A DNA stretch of 64,000 bases from Flavobacteriales bacterium UBA7612 (GCA_002484335.1 DLJQ01000001.1:31474-95473); one strand, 5' to 3'; shown: positions 17,883 to 28,067, counted from the first letter of the stretch. Numbers and translations are program-made. The notes: generated from the letters alone by a model not told the origin.

Positions 17883-19115
17883 TTATTTAAGGTTATAAGA
17901 TACTCCAACACCGAAATTAATTGCTCTTAACTTAACATCTCCTTGGAAATTTTGTTCAATGTTATTAATATGTCTTTCTTCTCCCTTAACATAAGAACTG
18001 AACAAATCAACATTAAACCCTGAATTAAATCTAAATCCTACCCCTGCTGAAAATGAATTTAGATTAGCACTAGGCGTTTCTGATGACCAATAAGCAGAAG
18101 GAACTGGTGATTGATCATGATAATAACCTAAACGTCCTACAATAAAATTACTAAATGTATATTCAGCACCGAAGCGAATTATCGTATTATCTTTCCAGCT
18201 TTTTTGCGATGAAGAAGTATAAAAAGTATTTGAAGCATCATTATATAAATTTATATCTAAACTTTTATAACGAGTCCAATTCTGCCATACTACATCACCA
18301 AATAATTCTAATTGTGGTAAAACTTTATAAGAAACTCCAAATGTGAATTCTGACGGTAGAGGTAATACAGTATTCCACTTATCAGTATTAAATGGAACAT
18401 TAGAAGCTATCCCTGAAGGCAAATTACTCCAAGTTACATCTCCTTTATTTGCTTTCGCATCTACATTAGAACGGTAAGCTAAACCTATACCTAATTTATC
18501 TGTAGGCTTAAACATTGCTCCAAAATTAAATCCTAATCCATGTGCATTTTTATCCTCTAGTTTTAATTTTATATCATTACCCGCAACAGTTTGAACCTTC
18601 TCTAATTTAGCAGTTCCATGTGTGTATATAAAACCTACACCAATACTAAACCAATCTGTAAATTTATAAGCTACAGTCGGTTGAATATTAAATGCTTTTA
18701 AATCTATATGAGTAATATTAGATTTATTTTGCCAATCATCTGGCCATGTAACTGAACTTCCAAATGGAGTTGTAACACTAACACCAATAGCCAAATCATC
18801 TAAAGGTTTATAACTAACTGCAAGGTACATTGGTGTTCCTAATTTACTATCTGTTTTAGCTTTTTGCATTGTTGTTGCATCTTGCCATTTAACGTCTGTT
18901 TGCACACCAAAACCACCTACTGCAATACTCAGTTTACTTTTAACAAAAGCTAAACCAGCTGGATTATAAAATGCCACTGAAGCATCATGTGTTTGTGTAG
19001 CAGAAGTCCCTCCTAAAGCTGCTTGACGAACACCTTGTAAAGCTACTCGGTAACCTCCTGCAAAAGCCGAAGACGCAAGACCGAATAAAGCCATGGTTAA
19101 AATTATTTTTCTCAT
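17883..19115 (-). CDS. OmpP1/FadL-type outer-membrane transport protein
   Basis: 410 residues. Signal peptide (ASSAFAGG), then GYRVALQGVRQAALGGTSAT and SVAFYNPAGLAF, the conserved N-terminal hatch of the FadL/TodX family, followed by a 14-strand barrel ending GVGVSYNLK. FadL proteins let long-chain fatty acids and other hydrophobic molecules through the outer membrane by lateral diffusion. First gene of the pair with the SGNH lipoprotein. TATTTTTG on the minus strand (19147-19154) is a possible -7 box. Confidence 0.93.
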   Translation of the reverse strand: MRKIILTMALFGLASSAFAGGYRVALQGVRQAALGGTSATQTHDASVAFYNPAGLAFVKSKLSIAVGGFGVQTDVKWQDATTMQKAKTDSKLGTPMYLAVSYKPLDDLAIGVSVTTPFGSSVTWPDDWQNKSNITHIDLKAFNIQPTVAYKFTDWFSIGVGFIYTHGTAKLEKVQTVAGNDIKLKLEDKNAHGLGFNFGAMFKPTDKLGIGLAYRSNVDAKANKGDVTWSNLPSGIASNVPFNTDKWNTVLPLPSEFTFGVSYKVLPQLELFGDVVWQNWTRYKSLDINLYNDASNTFYTSSSQKSWKDNTIIRFGAEYTFSNFIVGRLGYYHDQSPVPSAYWSSETPSANLNSFSAGVGFRFNSGFNVDLFSSYVKGEERHINNIEQNFQGDVKLRAINFGVGVSYNLK

Positions 19116-19146
19116 ATTTTGGTACGTTTTAATTTTATCATTTAAA

Positions 19147-19154
19147 CAAAAATA
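19147..19154 (-). promoter_or_regulatory. Candidate -7 promoter box of the FadL-SGNH operon
   Basis: TATTTTTG (TAnnTTTG) on the minus strand, 31 bases before the ATG. The nearest upstream TTG is only 13 bases away, so the -33 element is doubtful. Confidence 0.35.
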
Positions 19155-19260
19155 ACATTATTTATTACAATGTTATGTTAACGTTTATATTTTTTTTAAC
19201 TAACTATTATTGAATGCAAAAAATACAAAAAATATTAGTGTAAAAAAAACACTATAAATT

Positions 19261-20463
19261 TCATTTTTTTAATTCTTCTGCTATTATATATGCTTCAGAC
19301 CAACATGCCTGAAAATTAAATCCTCCTGTAATAGCATCAATATTCAACACTTCACCTGCTAAATATAAATTTGGAGAATTTTTTGCAACCATTCTATTGA
19401 AGTCAATCTCCTTAAGATCAACACCTCCAGCTGTTACAAATTCGTCTTTAAATGTACTTTTCCCATTAATTTGAAATTTACCTTCTGTTAATTCACTAGA
19501 AATAAAATTGATTTGTTTTTTAGAAAGATCTGCATAAACCATTTTTTCAGTTATATTACAGTAATTAAGTATACTCAACCAAAATCTTTTAGGAAAACTA
19601 AATGGATTATTTTTATGAATATTCTTTTTTGCATCATCTATTTTTTTCTTAGTCAAGAAATCAATAGTTTCTTCTTTAGATTGGTTAATAAAATTAATTT
19701 CAGTTTCAAACTTATAATTACATTCATTCAATTTTAGTGCACCCCAAGCAGACAACCTAAGAATAGCTGGCCCACTAAATCCCCAGTGAGTAATAAGTAA
19801 AGGTCCTTCTGTATTTAATTTTTGTTGATTAATTTTTACTGTTACATCATCAAAAGAAATTCCCATTAACCCTTCTATTCTAGAATCTTTACAATTAAAA
19901 GTAAATAAAGATGGAACAGGATTTACTATTTTTAAACCTAAATTCTTTAAACTCTTCCAAAATTTAGGAGTACTACCAGTTGTAACAATTACTGATTCAA
20001 AAAAATGTTTTCCTGATTTTGTAACTAATTCGTATCCGCTCTCTATTTTATTAATCTCCTGTACACCGTCTGAAAAATTAAGTTGAACTTTATTTTTTTC
20101 TACAGCATCTGTCAAAGCATTTATTATAGAAAGTGAAGAATCACTTGTAGGAAAAATTCTATTATCATCTTCTATTTTTAGCTCTACTCCTCTTTCAGAA
20201 AACCAAGCCATTGTATCTCCAGGTTGAAAAGTATAGAAAACGCTTAACAACTCTTTTTTACCTCTTGGATAATATTCTACCAAGTCTAAAGGATCAAAAC
20301 AAGCATGTGTTACATTACATCTTCCACCTCCAGAAATACGAACTTTTTGTAAAGGCAAATTAGCTTGTTCAAACAAAACTGTTTGTTCTCCTAACTTTTT
20401 ACCTAGATTAGCAGCAACAAAATATCCTGCTGCTCCTCCTCCTACAATTGCTATTTTTTTCAC
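19261..20463 (-). CDS. BaiN/HI0933-family flavoprotein oxidoreductase
   Basis: 400 residues. N-terminal FAD-binding GGGAAGYF, the family block VRISGGGRCNVTHA, and the C-terminal flavin motif ending DAITGGFNFQACWSEAY. This is the aminoacetone-oxidase / BaiN-like family of cytoplasmic FAD enzymes, whose physiological substrate is mostly unknown. The start is GTG at 20463, followed by MKKIAIVGGGAAG. A TAACTTTG box ends four bases before it, predicting a leaderless mRNA. Single gene. Confidence 0.9.
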   Translation of the reverse strand: MKKIAIVGGGAAGYFVAANLGKKLGEQTVLFEQANLPLQKVRISGGGRCNVTHACFDPLDLVEYYPRGKKELLSVFYTFQPGDTMAWFSERGVELKIEDDNRIFPTSDSSLSIINALTDAVEKNKVQLNFSDGVQEINKIESGYELVTKSGKHFFESVIVTTGSTPKFWKSLKNLGLKIVNPVPSLFTFNCKDSRIEGLMGISFDDVTVKINQQKLNTEGPLLITHWGFSGPAILRLSAWGALKLNECNYKFETEINFINQSKEETIDFLTKKKIDDAKKNIHKNNPFSFPKRFWLSILNYCNITEKMVYADLSKKQINFISSELTEGKFQINGKSTFKDEFVTAGGVDLKEIDFNRMVAKNSPNLYLAGEVLNIDAITGGFNFQACWSEAYIIAEELKK

Positions 20464-20467
20464 AATG

Positions 20468-20475
20468 CAAAGTTA
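20468..20475 (-). promoter_or_regulatory. Candidate leaderless promoter of the flavoprotein gene
   Basis: TAACTTTG on the minus strand, four bases (CATT), then GTG at 20463. Confidence 0.45.
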
Positions 20476-20522
20476 GAATTTTATTTTAACTTAATTTTTA
20501 GTTAATTTACAATAAGTTATAT

Positions 20523-20556
20523 TAAAAAAGACATCTATAAATATAGATGTCTTTTC
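20523..20556 (-). terminator. Terminator of the TonB receptor / DUF5689 operon
   Basis: Stem AAAAGACATCTATA / TATAGATGTCTTTT with a T tail on the minus strand, 20 bases after the lipoprotein gene. Confidence 0.88.
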
Positions 20557-20574
20557 TAATGACTTTAAGTTTTT

Positions 20575-22707
20575 TTATTTTATAAATTCTACATCATCAA
20601 TGTTAATTCTTATTCTGTTGTTTGTAGATCTCATATAAGATTCGTTAACTAACTTAACAACCACTTTATCATCTGGAGAAGAATTAATTGGTATTTCAAA
20701 TAAATTCATTTTCCCTTTTTCACCTATTTTGTATCCAACAGATTTCCAAGAAGAACCAGAATTTGTAGAAATAAAAATTTCTATTTTAATTTCTTTTTCA
20801 GAATCTGACCCTTCATCAAAATCAGTTCCTCCAAAATAAAACTTCAAAGTCTTTAAACCCTTTATAAAAAATTTTGACTGAATATAACCTTCTGTACTAG
20901 ATGATCCCCTAAGACGTACAGAACCAGAACCAGAACTCTTTAAGTCTTTTGTTTCTGTTGCTGCAAAAACACCTCCATCGCTTATTGTCCATACACCAGT
21001 AGATAAAGTAATATCATTCATTGCATAACTTGTTTTTCTTGCTGATTCAAAATTTTCTAAAGAACCAATAATCTCATCCAAATCTTCTTGATAACTATCA
21101 AATCGAGGATTATTAAAAATAACATCATTAGTATCTCGAATAAAGGCCTGAAAAGAAGTATTATACCTACCTAAAACAAAAGTAATAGCCCCACTTCCTG
21201 TAGGCAAAGTTTCTGTATACCATTTTGAATAACCTGAATTTCTTAAATCCAATACATTACCTAGTTTATCTTCTAAAACTCGATTAACTGTTGTATTAGC
21301 AACTCCATAAGTTTTATCAGTATCTGGATTTTTAAATTGAACATCATCAACTGTAATCAATGTATTAATCAATGCAGGATTTAATAAATCTTGTAAATTA
21401 TAAATTTTCTTTGGTATAATCGTACGAATTGGATCACAAGATTTTATCAAATACTTTTTAACATCTGTAGATGCAATACGGGAAACACTTACCCCATCTG
21501 AATTTGGAGTACCAATTTTATAAACTCCTTTATCAAAATTGACAAATAATCCTTTTAAATTAACTTGAACTTTTGATCCTAAAGGATAACTTGTATATAA
21601 ATCTGATTTATCTATTTCTATTTGAATACCAGCTGTTGGATTTTCAGGAGAATCTTGTAAAGAAATAGTTTTAAAAAAGTTTCCTGTTTCATCACTTGAA
21701 ACTACATAAGCATGAACAAATAAATCTTCTGCGATTGTTTTATCATCATTTAATGCTATAGAGCCTTTATCTACCTTATCTATTAATTCAGATAGAATTA
21801 TATTTGGTGTAGATAACTCTGAACAAGCTGCAGAAAATTCATTTATACGAGGTTGAGTAAAATTTACATCATCAGTATCTCGAATAAAAAGCTGATACTC
21901 TGAACTATTTCCCGAACTGTAGTATGAAACCAAAACTGTTATCTCTCCACTATTTGTTGGTAATTTATCATCCTTAAAGCTTGCATATTTACTAACCCTC
22001 AAATTTACCTGATCACCAGTCGCATCAACCAAAGCAACGTTACTAGTTGTTGATGTAGCTCCTGTAGGATAATATGTAATTGATGTTTCTGGAGATTTAA
22101 ATTGTACATTCTTTATTTTTATTAAAGTATTTATGTTTTCTTGAGTTAAAGCCTCTTCAATATAATTAACTTCTTTTGGTTTTAATTCTACAATTGCATC
22201 ACATGTCTTTATTAACTTTTTTTCTCGTACATCTTTCGGAATTCGATCTAAATCATAAGATGTAGCATCTACTCCCTCTAATTTAGTTCCTATTTTCACT
22301 ACACCTCTATCTAAAGCAACTTTCAAATCTTTCAAATGAACTTGAATAGTACTTCCTATAGGATAAAACCCATATAATGGTCTTTCTCCCAACTCTATTT
22401 GTATTCCAGCTGTAGCTCCTTCAGATTTATCTTGAAAAGAAATACTGTTACTAATATTACCTGATTCATCACTTACATTAACAATACCTTCAACCACTAA
22501 ATCTTCTGATACAAATCCTTTATCATCTGTTTTTAAAGATCCTGAATTCACAAGAGCTATTAACTCTTTTATTGTAGTTGTAGCTGTTACTTTTTGAGGA
22601 CAAGCTAAAGAAGGAACAGAATAATCATCATCCTTAACACAAGATTGAATGACAAACAAACTAAAACTTAAAACAGTTGCTATTATTAATTTATGTATTG
22701 TATTCAT
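20575..22707 (-). CDS. Surface lipoprotein with two DUF5689 (OB-fold-like) domains
   Basis: 710 residues. Lipobox IQSC with Cys23 followed by VKDDD, a surface-export-like tail. Two homologous segments (about 38-290 and 297-540) each contain EDL[VF]VxxxVxSDExGN, a SxQDxxExxTAGIQIE strand and a closing FIRDTxDVxF; this is the DUF5689 pattern, which I read as OB-fold-like. The C-terminal 150 residues form a beta-sandwich similar to domains attached to secreted nucleases. It takes the place SusD has in other systems: immediately after a TonB receptor gene (22-base gap) and divergent from a secreted EEP enzyme. Ligand binding is inferred. Confidence 0.85.
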   Translation of the reverse strand: MNTIHKLIIATVLSFSLFVIQSCVKDDDYSVPSLACPQKVTATTTIKELIALVNSGSLKTDDKGFVSEDLVVEGIVNVSDESGNISNSISFQDKSEGATAGIQIELGERPLYGFYPIGSTIQVHLKDLKVALDRGVVKIGTKLEGVDATSYDLDRIPKDVREKKLIKTCDAIVELKPKEVNYIEEALTQENINTLIKIKNVQFKSPETSITYYPTGATSTTSNVALVDATGDQVNLRVSKYASFKDDKLPTNSGEITVLVSYYSSGNSSEYQLFIRDTDDVNFTQPRINEFSAACSELSTPNIILSELIDKVDKGSIALNDDKTIAEDLFVHAYVVSSDETGNFFKTISLQDSPENPTAGIQIEIDKSDLYTSYPLGSKVQVNLKGLFVNFDKGVYKIGTPNSDGVSVSRIASTDVKKYLIKSCDPIRTIIPKKIYNLQDLLNPALINTLITVDDVQFKNPDTDKTYGVANTTVNRVLEDKLGNVLDLRNSGYSKWYTETLPTGSGAITFVLGRYNTSFQAFIRDTNDVIFNNPRFDSYQEDLDEIIGSLENFESARKTSYAMNDITLSTGVWTISDGGVFAATETKDLKSSGSGSVRLRGSSSTEGYIQSKFFIKGLKTLKFYFGGTDFDEGSDSEKEIKIEIFISTNSGSSWKSVGYKIGEKGKMNLFEIPINSSPDDKVVVKLVNESYMRSTNNRIRINIDDVEFIK

Positions 22708-22729
22708 AGTAATTATTATTGGTTATTAA

Positions 22730-25432
22730 TTAAAATCTGAAATAAATATTAGCGAAATAAGTAGCTCCCATTCCATACCATAATTTAGGTCCAAAAGTTT
22801 TTTGATAATTAGAATCTATTGCATTTGAATATTTACCTGTTCTCATTTGCTCAAATCCACTTGTAACATATTTGCGGTTATTTAGTACATTATTTACACT
22901 ACCAGATATTCCTGCAGAGTATTTACCAATACGAAAAGTTTTTCCTAAATTAAGATTCAACATAAATTGATCTTTTGTTTTACCTTGCTTTAGAATCTCT
23001 TTCAATCCTTCTTCAGTAACTCCTGCTAAAGGAAAGCCATTATCATCTTTTATAAATCTATCTGTTCTTCTATAAGCAGCTATATCTATGTAATTATTCA
23101 TTAAATAATTTCCTGAAATACCAAACCACCAAAACTTAGGATCACGATATTCAGCACCAAGAGAAAATCCAGTTTGTGAACCTCCTCCTAGTTTATAATT
23201 TTTAATATAAGCTATACCAAGATTTTTATAGGCAATTCCTTCATTTTTTGCATATTCATCAGAATATAAATTATAATCAGCATTATCTTTATAAATATAT
23301 TGTCCTATAGAAGCAACTGCTGATATTGTTAAAACTGGAATCACTTGAGTTTCTATAGCAAATTCTCCACCTATATATTCTTTACCAACTCCTGTTAAGA
23401 TTTCTGAAACAAATATTTGATCATTTGTACCATCTATATATCCAAAAGATTTTTTTATTTCATCTTTTGTTCTAGTGTAAAAACCTGTTGCTCTTGCTTT
23501 AATCCTTGGAGCTCTGAGTACATAAGATAAATCACTAGAAAAAAGTTTCGCGCTTTTCACGCCATCTACAGTTACATCATTTACACGAGCATTTGGAAAA
23601 ATTTCATCAGATGTAGGAGCATTTGTTTGATACATTATGTTGGCTTGAACAAAATTTCGTCCATCAATTTTTAGCAAAAAATTTGACTTTATTCCGAAAT
23701 CTAAGAAATCATATGTTTTACTTCTACCATATGAATCATTTTCATAAATACCATTTTTGTACTTACCATTTCTATAAAATTTTGTCATAGCTGCTTTCAT
23801 TCCTATCGTAACATCAAGCAACTTCCCTTTTATTTTCGATTCAGCATATAAATCAGCATAATCTCTATTAATCTCATAATTATAAGCATATCGGTCACCT
23901 TTATACGATTTCATATCAGGATTATTCAAATCTATTGAATGTCTATTAAAGGAATCTTCTCCTTTAACATAATCTCCACCTAACAAATCATCTACTCGAC
24001 GAAATAATTCTGATTTAGTTTTTTGATACGAAGCTGCAAAAATCAGATCTATATAAGGATTTAACTCTGTACTAAAGTTTGTATAAGCCGAATACGTTTT
24101 ATCTTTATTTACATCACTACCTATCCAAAATGCTGAATAACCATCTTTAACTCCTTTATTATAATCATATAATGAATTCCAATTTATTTGCGAAGCCGAA
24201 CCATTCAACCATTCTTCTGTATTATTAGCTTGAGAAGGTAAATTTTTATAATATAATGGTGATGGGTTATAAGCATTATACCAATCTAATTTTGAACTAC
24301 TATCTTTCCCAAATTGATAAGATAGGGTTGTTACTAATTTTGTCTTATTATTTATATTCCAATGATGAGTAAGCATATTCATTGGTTCAAATGTTTTTCT
24401 TATACGTTCATTACGCTTTTCTCCATCTTGCCATCCCCAATATGCATTGTAATAAATACCTTTTAAATCAACTATTTCTTGTGTATTTGCCGATCCCACT
24501 GCTCTACGAGTAGGAGCTCCAAAACTTGTAAAATTTAAAGTATGTTTTTCATTAATTTTTTTCTCTATTCCTATAAAATAAGAATACGCATCATAATATG
24601 TTCCTTTGATAATACTTTCATCAGCCCAACGTTTACTAGCTGAAAACATAAATGCCCAACCATTTTCCATTAAACCTGTATTATAAGTAAACATAATACG
24701 ATTTTTATAAGAACGATTCGTACTTGAATAAGCTAAACTAGATCCTTTTCTCATTGTGGATGGTCTAGTATCAAAATTTGTAACTCCTCCCAAACTACCA
24801 AAAGCATAACTTGAAGGTTCAATTCCATAAGTCAATTCATCTGGACGTCTTGTAACATCATTTAAACCTCCCCAATTATTAAAAGTTGCACGTCCATTAT
24901 CAATTTTATTCATTCTAACACCATTAAAATGAACATCTGTATACTTATTATCTAATCCTCTTTGTCTGAACCAATATGATCCTAATTCATAAGCTGATAC
25001 TCTGGCAAAAACATCTCTAGAAGATTGTAAAATTCCAGAATTTGAAGCTGTAGAACTTTCATCATCTGATAATTCATCATCTGAGAGTGTTATAATTCCT
25101 ATCTCTGCTGTATTTGGATTAAAAGTTAAACTAATATCTCCTAAATCAATTTCTTTTCCATTTGTGACTGTAATATCTTTTTCAAATAAATCATATCCAA
25201 CTCCAAAAACTTGCAATTTATATTCTCCTTCAGGGATATCTACAAACTGAAAATAACCAATACGATCTGTTATTACAGCTTCATTTACAAGACCTCCATT
25301 AAGACGAACAGTTAGATTATAAATTTCTTCTCCAGTACTTCCATTTTTTACAACTCCGTTAATTTTTACCTGTGCATGAATAACTACTACAGTAGTTATA
25401 AATAATGAAAGACTTAACAACAATTTGTTCAT
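22730..25432 (-). CDS. TonB-dependent outer-membrane receptor
   Basis: 900 residues. Signal peptide ending VIHAQ, a carboxypeptidase-regulatory-like domain (about 22-110, with GYFQFVDIPEGEYKLQVFG), a plug (about 130-240, with RQRGLDNKYTDVHFNGVRMN) and a beta barrel ending in YFANIYFRF. Shorter than SusC proteins and lacking their insertions. First gene of the operon with the DUF5689 lipoprotein, and divergent from the secreted nuclease-like gene at 25512. A TATTTTTG box lies at 25482-25489. Proposed role: import of the nuclease's products. Confidence 0.92.
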   Translation of the reverse strand: MNKLLLSLSLFITTVVVIHAQVKINGVVKNGSTGEEIYNLTVRLNGGLVNEAVITDRIGYFQFVDIPEGEYKLQVFGVGYDLFEKDITVTNGKEIDLGDISLTFNPNTAEIGIITLSDDELSDDESSTASNSGILQSSRDVFARVSAYELGSYWFRQRGLDNKYTDVHFNGVRMNKIDNGRATFNNWGGLNDVTRRPDELTYGIEPSSYAFGSLGGVTNFDTRPSTMRKGSSLAYSSTNRSYKNRIMFTYNTGLMENGWAFMFSASKRWADESIIKGTYYDAYSYFIGIEKKINEKHTLNFTSFGAPTRRAVGSANTQEIVDLKGIYYNAYWGWQDGEKRNERIRKTFEPMNMLTHHWNINNKTKLVTTLSYQFGKDSSSKLDWYNAYNPSPLYYKNLPSQANNTEEWLNGSASQINWNSLYDYNKGVKDGYSAFWIGSDVNKDKTYSAYTNFSTELNPYIDLIFAASYQKTKSELFRRVDDLLGGDYVKGEDSFNRHSIDLNNPDMKSYKGDRYAYNYEINRDYADLYAESKIKGKLLDVTIGMKAAMTKFYRNGKYKNGIYENDSYGRSKTYDFLDFGIKSNFLLKIDGRNFVQANIMYQTNAPTSDEIFPNARVNDVTVDGVKSAKLFSSDLSYVLRAPRIKARATGFYTRTKDEIKKSFGYIDGTNDQIFVSEILTGVGKEYIGGEFAIETQVIPVLTISAVASIGQYIYKDNADYNLYSDEYAKNEGIAYKNLGIAYIKNYKLGGGSQTGFSLGAEYRDPKFWWFGISGNYLMNNYIDIAAYRRTDRFIKDDNGFPLAGVTEEGLKEILKQGKTKDQFMLNLNLGKTFRIGKYSAGISGSVNNVLNNRKYVTSGFEQMRTGKYSNAIDSNYQKTFGPKLWYGMGATYFANIYFRF

Positions 25433-25481
25433 TCAAAACGAATTTTTATTTATAAATTAGCTATCTCTTAAAACAAGAAAT

Positions 25482-25489
25482 CAAAAATA
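25482..25489 (-). promoter_or_regulatory. Candidate -7 promoter box of the TonB receptor operon
   Basis: TATTTTTG on the minus strand, 49 bases before the receptor ATG. It lies in the 79-base gap shared with the divergent secreted nuclease gene, so both may be controlled together. Confidence 0.35.
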
Positions 25490-25511
25490 ACAAATTCATA
25501 ATTAATAATAT

Positions 25512-26717
25512 ATGACAAATATTAATAAATTTTTAACTTATTTTATGATTTTATTCGTTTTTGTAAATTATAGTGCAAAAGCTCAGAATAAATATAAAAG
25601 CGCAACAATTGCCTTTTATAATGTTGAAAATTTATTTGACACCATAAAATCTGTTGGTTACATTAATGGAAATCTTCCATTTAACAATCCTAATTATCAT
25701 ATTCAAATAGCAGAAAAAGATATTGATAACTACGAACATCAAGAATTCAAACAAGCTTATACATATGAAAACATTAAGGGTAAAAAAATAATTAGACCAT
25801 TAGTTTTACAAGAGGAGTTTCTTCCAAATGGAAATAAAAGATGGAATTCTGAAAAATATTTTCAAAAAGTTAATAATATATCAAATGTAATTAGTGAACT
25901 TGGTCGCGATATTACTGGTGATGCTCCTGCAATTGTTGGAATATGTGAAATAGAAACAAAAGAAGTATTAGAAGATATTGCAAATTCAAAAGCTTTAAAA
26001 AAATATGGATATGATGTAGTACATTTCAATTCATTCGATGCGAGAGGTGTAGACACAGGTTTATTATATCAAAAATCACGTTTTAAAGTTTTAAATGCTC
26101 TACCACATCCTATTTATATTTATGATACAAATGGGCAAAGAAAATACACAAGAGATATCTTACAGGTAACAGGATTACTAGATGGTGAAGAAATAACTTT
26201 TTTAGTTAACCACTGGCCTTCTAGAAGTGGAGGTGAAAAAACATCTCAACCTTTTCGACTAGAAGCAGCCAAAGTAATGTTAGGTATTTTTGAAGATATA
26301 AAAGCTAAAAACCCAGAAGCTAAAATAATTGCAATGGGAGATTTTAATGATGACCCTACATCTGCTAGTATAAAAAATACTTTTAACCCAATTGGAGAAA
26401 TTAAAAATATAACAAAAAATAGTTATTACGATCCCATGATTCCTTTATTCAAAAAAGGTATAGGAACACTTTCTTACAGAGATGCATGGAATTTATTTGA
26501 TCAATTTATTTCAACTTCATCATTAACAACGAAAGACAAAGATTACTCATCTTATAAAATTTATAAAACAGAAGTTTACAATAGAGATTATCTAAAAGCA
26601 ACAGAAGGTGCTTACAAAGGAGCTCCTAATCGTATGTGGAGTGGAGATACATATAGAGCTAATGGGTATTCTGATCATTTCCCTGTTTATACAATTTTAT
26701 TAAAAGATTTAAAATAA
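25512..26717 (+). CDS. Secreted endonuclease/exonuclease/phosphatase-family enzyme
   Basis: 401 residues. Sec signal peptide ending NYSAKAQ and no lipobox. The EEP catalytic set is complete and in order: YNVENLFDT (Asn and Glu metal ligands), GICEIE, NHWPSR, MGDFNDDP (catalytic Asp and Asn) and SDHFPV. The family covers metal-dependent nucleases and phosphodiesterases; an extracellular DNA/RNA nuclease is the likeliest reading. Divergent from the TonB receptor gene. trpA begins one base after its stop, so the two probably share an mRNA, an odd pairing. Confidence 0.9.
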   Translation: MTNINKFLTYFMILFVFVNYSAKAQNKYKSATIAFYNVENLFDTIKSVGYINGNLPFNNPNYHIQIAEKDIDNYEHQEFKQAYTYENIKGKKIIRPLVLQEEFLPNGNKRWNSEKYFQKVNNISNVISELGRDITGDAPAIVGICEIETKEVLEDIANSKALKKYGYDVVHFNSFDARGVDTGLLYQKSRFKVLNALPHPIYIYDTNGQRKYTRDILQVTGLLDGEEITFLVNHWPSRSGGEKTSQPFRLEAAKVMLGIFEDIKAKNPEAKIIAMGDFNDDPTSASIKNTFNPIGEIKNITKNSYYDPMIPLFKKGIGTLSYRDAWNLFDQFISTSSLTTKDKDYSSYKIYKTEVYNRDYLKATEGAYKGAPNRMWSGDTYRANGYSDHFPVYTILLKDLK

Positions 26718-26718
26718 C

Positions 26719-27486
26719 ATGAATAAGTTACAAGAAGTATTAGATAAAAAGACAAATAATCTTATTACAATTTATACAACAGCAGGATTTCCTAATTTAG
26801 AGGATACCCCTATTATTTTAAGAGAATTAGATAAAAATAATGTAGATATTATTGAAGTTGGAATACCTTATTCCGATCCTTTGGCTGACGGTCCTACAAT
26901 CCAAGAAACAAGTGAAAAGGCTTTAAAGAACGGAATGACACTTGATATTTTATTTGAACAATTAAACTCTATAAAAAATGAAATTTCCACTCCTGTTGTT
27001 TTAATGGGTTACTACAATCAAGTAATGACTTTTGGTTTAGAAAAATTTTTACAAAATTGTGAGTCAAATGGAATTTCAGGTCTTATTCTACCTGATATGC
27101 CTTATGATATTTACTTAGAAAAACATAAAGGTTTATTTGAAAAATACAATCAAAAAGTAACATTCCTAATCACTCCTTTAACAAGTGAAAAACGAATTAA
27201 AGAGATAAATGATGCTACAACAGGATTTATATATATAGTTTCTAGTTCTGCAACTACAGGATCTACAACATCTAATTTTAATGAGAATTTTTTAACAAAA
27301 ATTAAAAACACAGGACTTACAAAACCTCATCAAATAGGATTTGGAATTTCTACTAAAAGTGATGTTGAAAAGGCTTGGAAATTTGCTAATGGGGCAATTA
27401 TTGGAAGTGCTTTCTTAAGAATTTTAGAAAAAGCAGAAGGAGATTATTCAAATTATATAAAAAATTATATTGATTCTATTAACTAA
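26719..27486 (+). CDS. trpA: Tryptophan synthase alpha chain
   Basis: 255 residues, TIM barrel. VDIIEVGIPYSDPLADGPTI contains the catalytic Glu46 and Asp57, equivalent to Glu49 and Asp60 of the E. coli enzyme. PDMPYDIY, the flexible loop region and YIVSSSATTGS follow, and the phosphate site GFGISTKSD is present. It cleaves indole-3-glycerol phosphate to indole for TrpB. The gene is unusual in location: one base after a secreted nuclease gene and far from trpB. The protein itself looks intact and functional. Confidence 0.96.
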   Translation: MNKLQEVLDKKTNNLITIYTTAGFPNLEDTPIILRELDKNNVDIIEVGIPYSDPLADGPTIQETSEKALKNGMTLDILFEQLNSIKNEISTPVVLMGYYNQVMTFGLEKFLQNCESNGISGLILPDMPYDIYLEKHKGLFEKYNQKVTFLITPLTSEKRIKEINDATTGFIYIVSSSATTGSTTSNFNENFLTKIKNTGLTKPHQIGFGISTKSDVEKAWKFANGAIIGSAFLRILEKAEGDYSNYIKNYIDSIN

Positions 27487-27510
27487 TCAGTAAATACCTA
27501 CTCTTTTTTA

Positions 27511-27560
27511 TAATGCCTCTAATTGAACAATGATTAATTAGAGGCATTATCAATTTTTGA
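27511..27560 (+). terminator. Hairpin after trpA
   Basis: Long stem TAATGCCTCTAATT / AATTAGAGGCATTA followed, after a short gap, by ATTTTT. The T tract is weak, so termination efficiency is uncertain. Confidence 0.65.
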
Positions 27561-27635
27561 TAGCTAATCTATTTATAATCATTTAAAATTTTTGGTTTAA
27601 AAATTGAAGTATATAAGGTTAGATTAACATTATTT

Positions 27636-28064
27636 ATGAAAAATAGAATCATCTGCTTTTTAACACTTGCTCTTTCATCATTAATATCTGGAATATTAAT
27701 TTCCAAGATGTCATTTGTTGGTAAAATTGGAATATCCATTATACATACAGAATATATACTTTTAAAAACTTGGTGGAAAACAGCTTTGTTATTTTTTATT
27801 ATTCAAGCTTTTCTACATATTATTTTAAGTTTATGGCAATTTAGAAATTCTGAAACCAAAGCTAGATTTATTTTACCTACATTATTTTTTGCTCTAGGAA
27901 TCTTAGGATTATATTATACTTACTATGATTTTACTGAAACATCTCACCGATTATTAAAAATAAGTTTTCATTCAGGATTTTATTTATTTTGGGCAACTTG
28001 GCTCCTTAATTGTGTATCTTTTTTTGTAATGTTTTGGAAAATAGATAAAACAGAAAATTTATAA
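27636..28064 (+). CDS. Four-span membrane protein of unknown function
   Basis: 142 residues with about four hydrophobic segments: residues 6-24, 47-66, 79-98 and 113-134. No motif recognised. The N-terminal segment could be a signal anchor. It stands alone between the trpA hairpin and a bidirectional terminator shared with tRNA-Arg. ATG start; codon use matches its neighbours. Function unknown. Confidence 0.65.
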   Translation: MKNRIICFLTLALSSLISGILISKMSFVGKIGISIIHTEYILLKTWWKTALLFFIIQAFLHIILSLWQFRNSETKARFILPTLFFALGILGLYYTYYDFTETSHRLLKISFHSGFYLFWATWLLNCVSFFVMFWKIDKTENL

Positions 28065-28067
28065 ATA

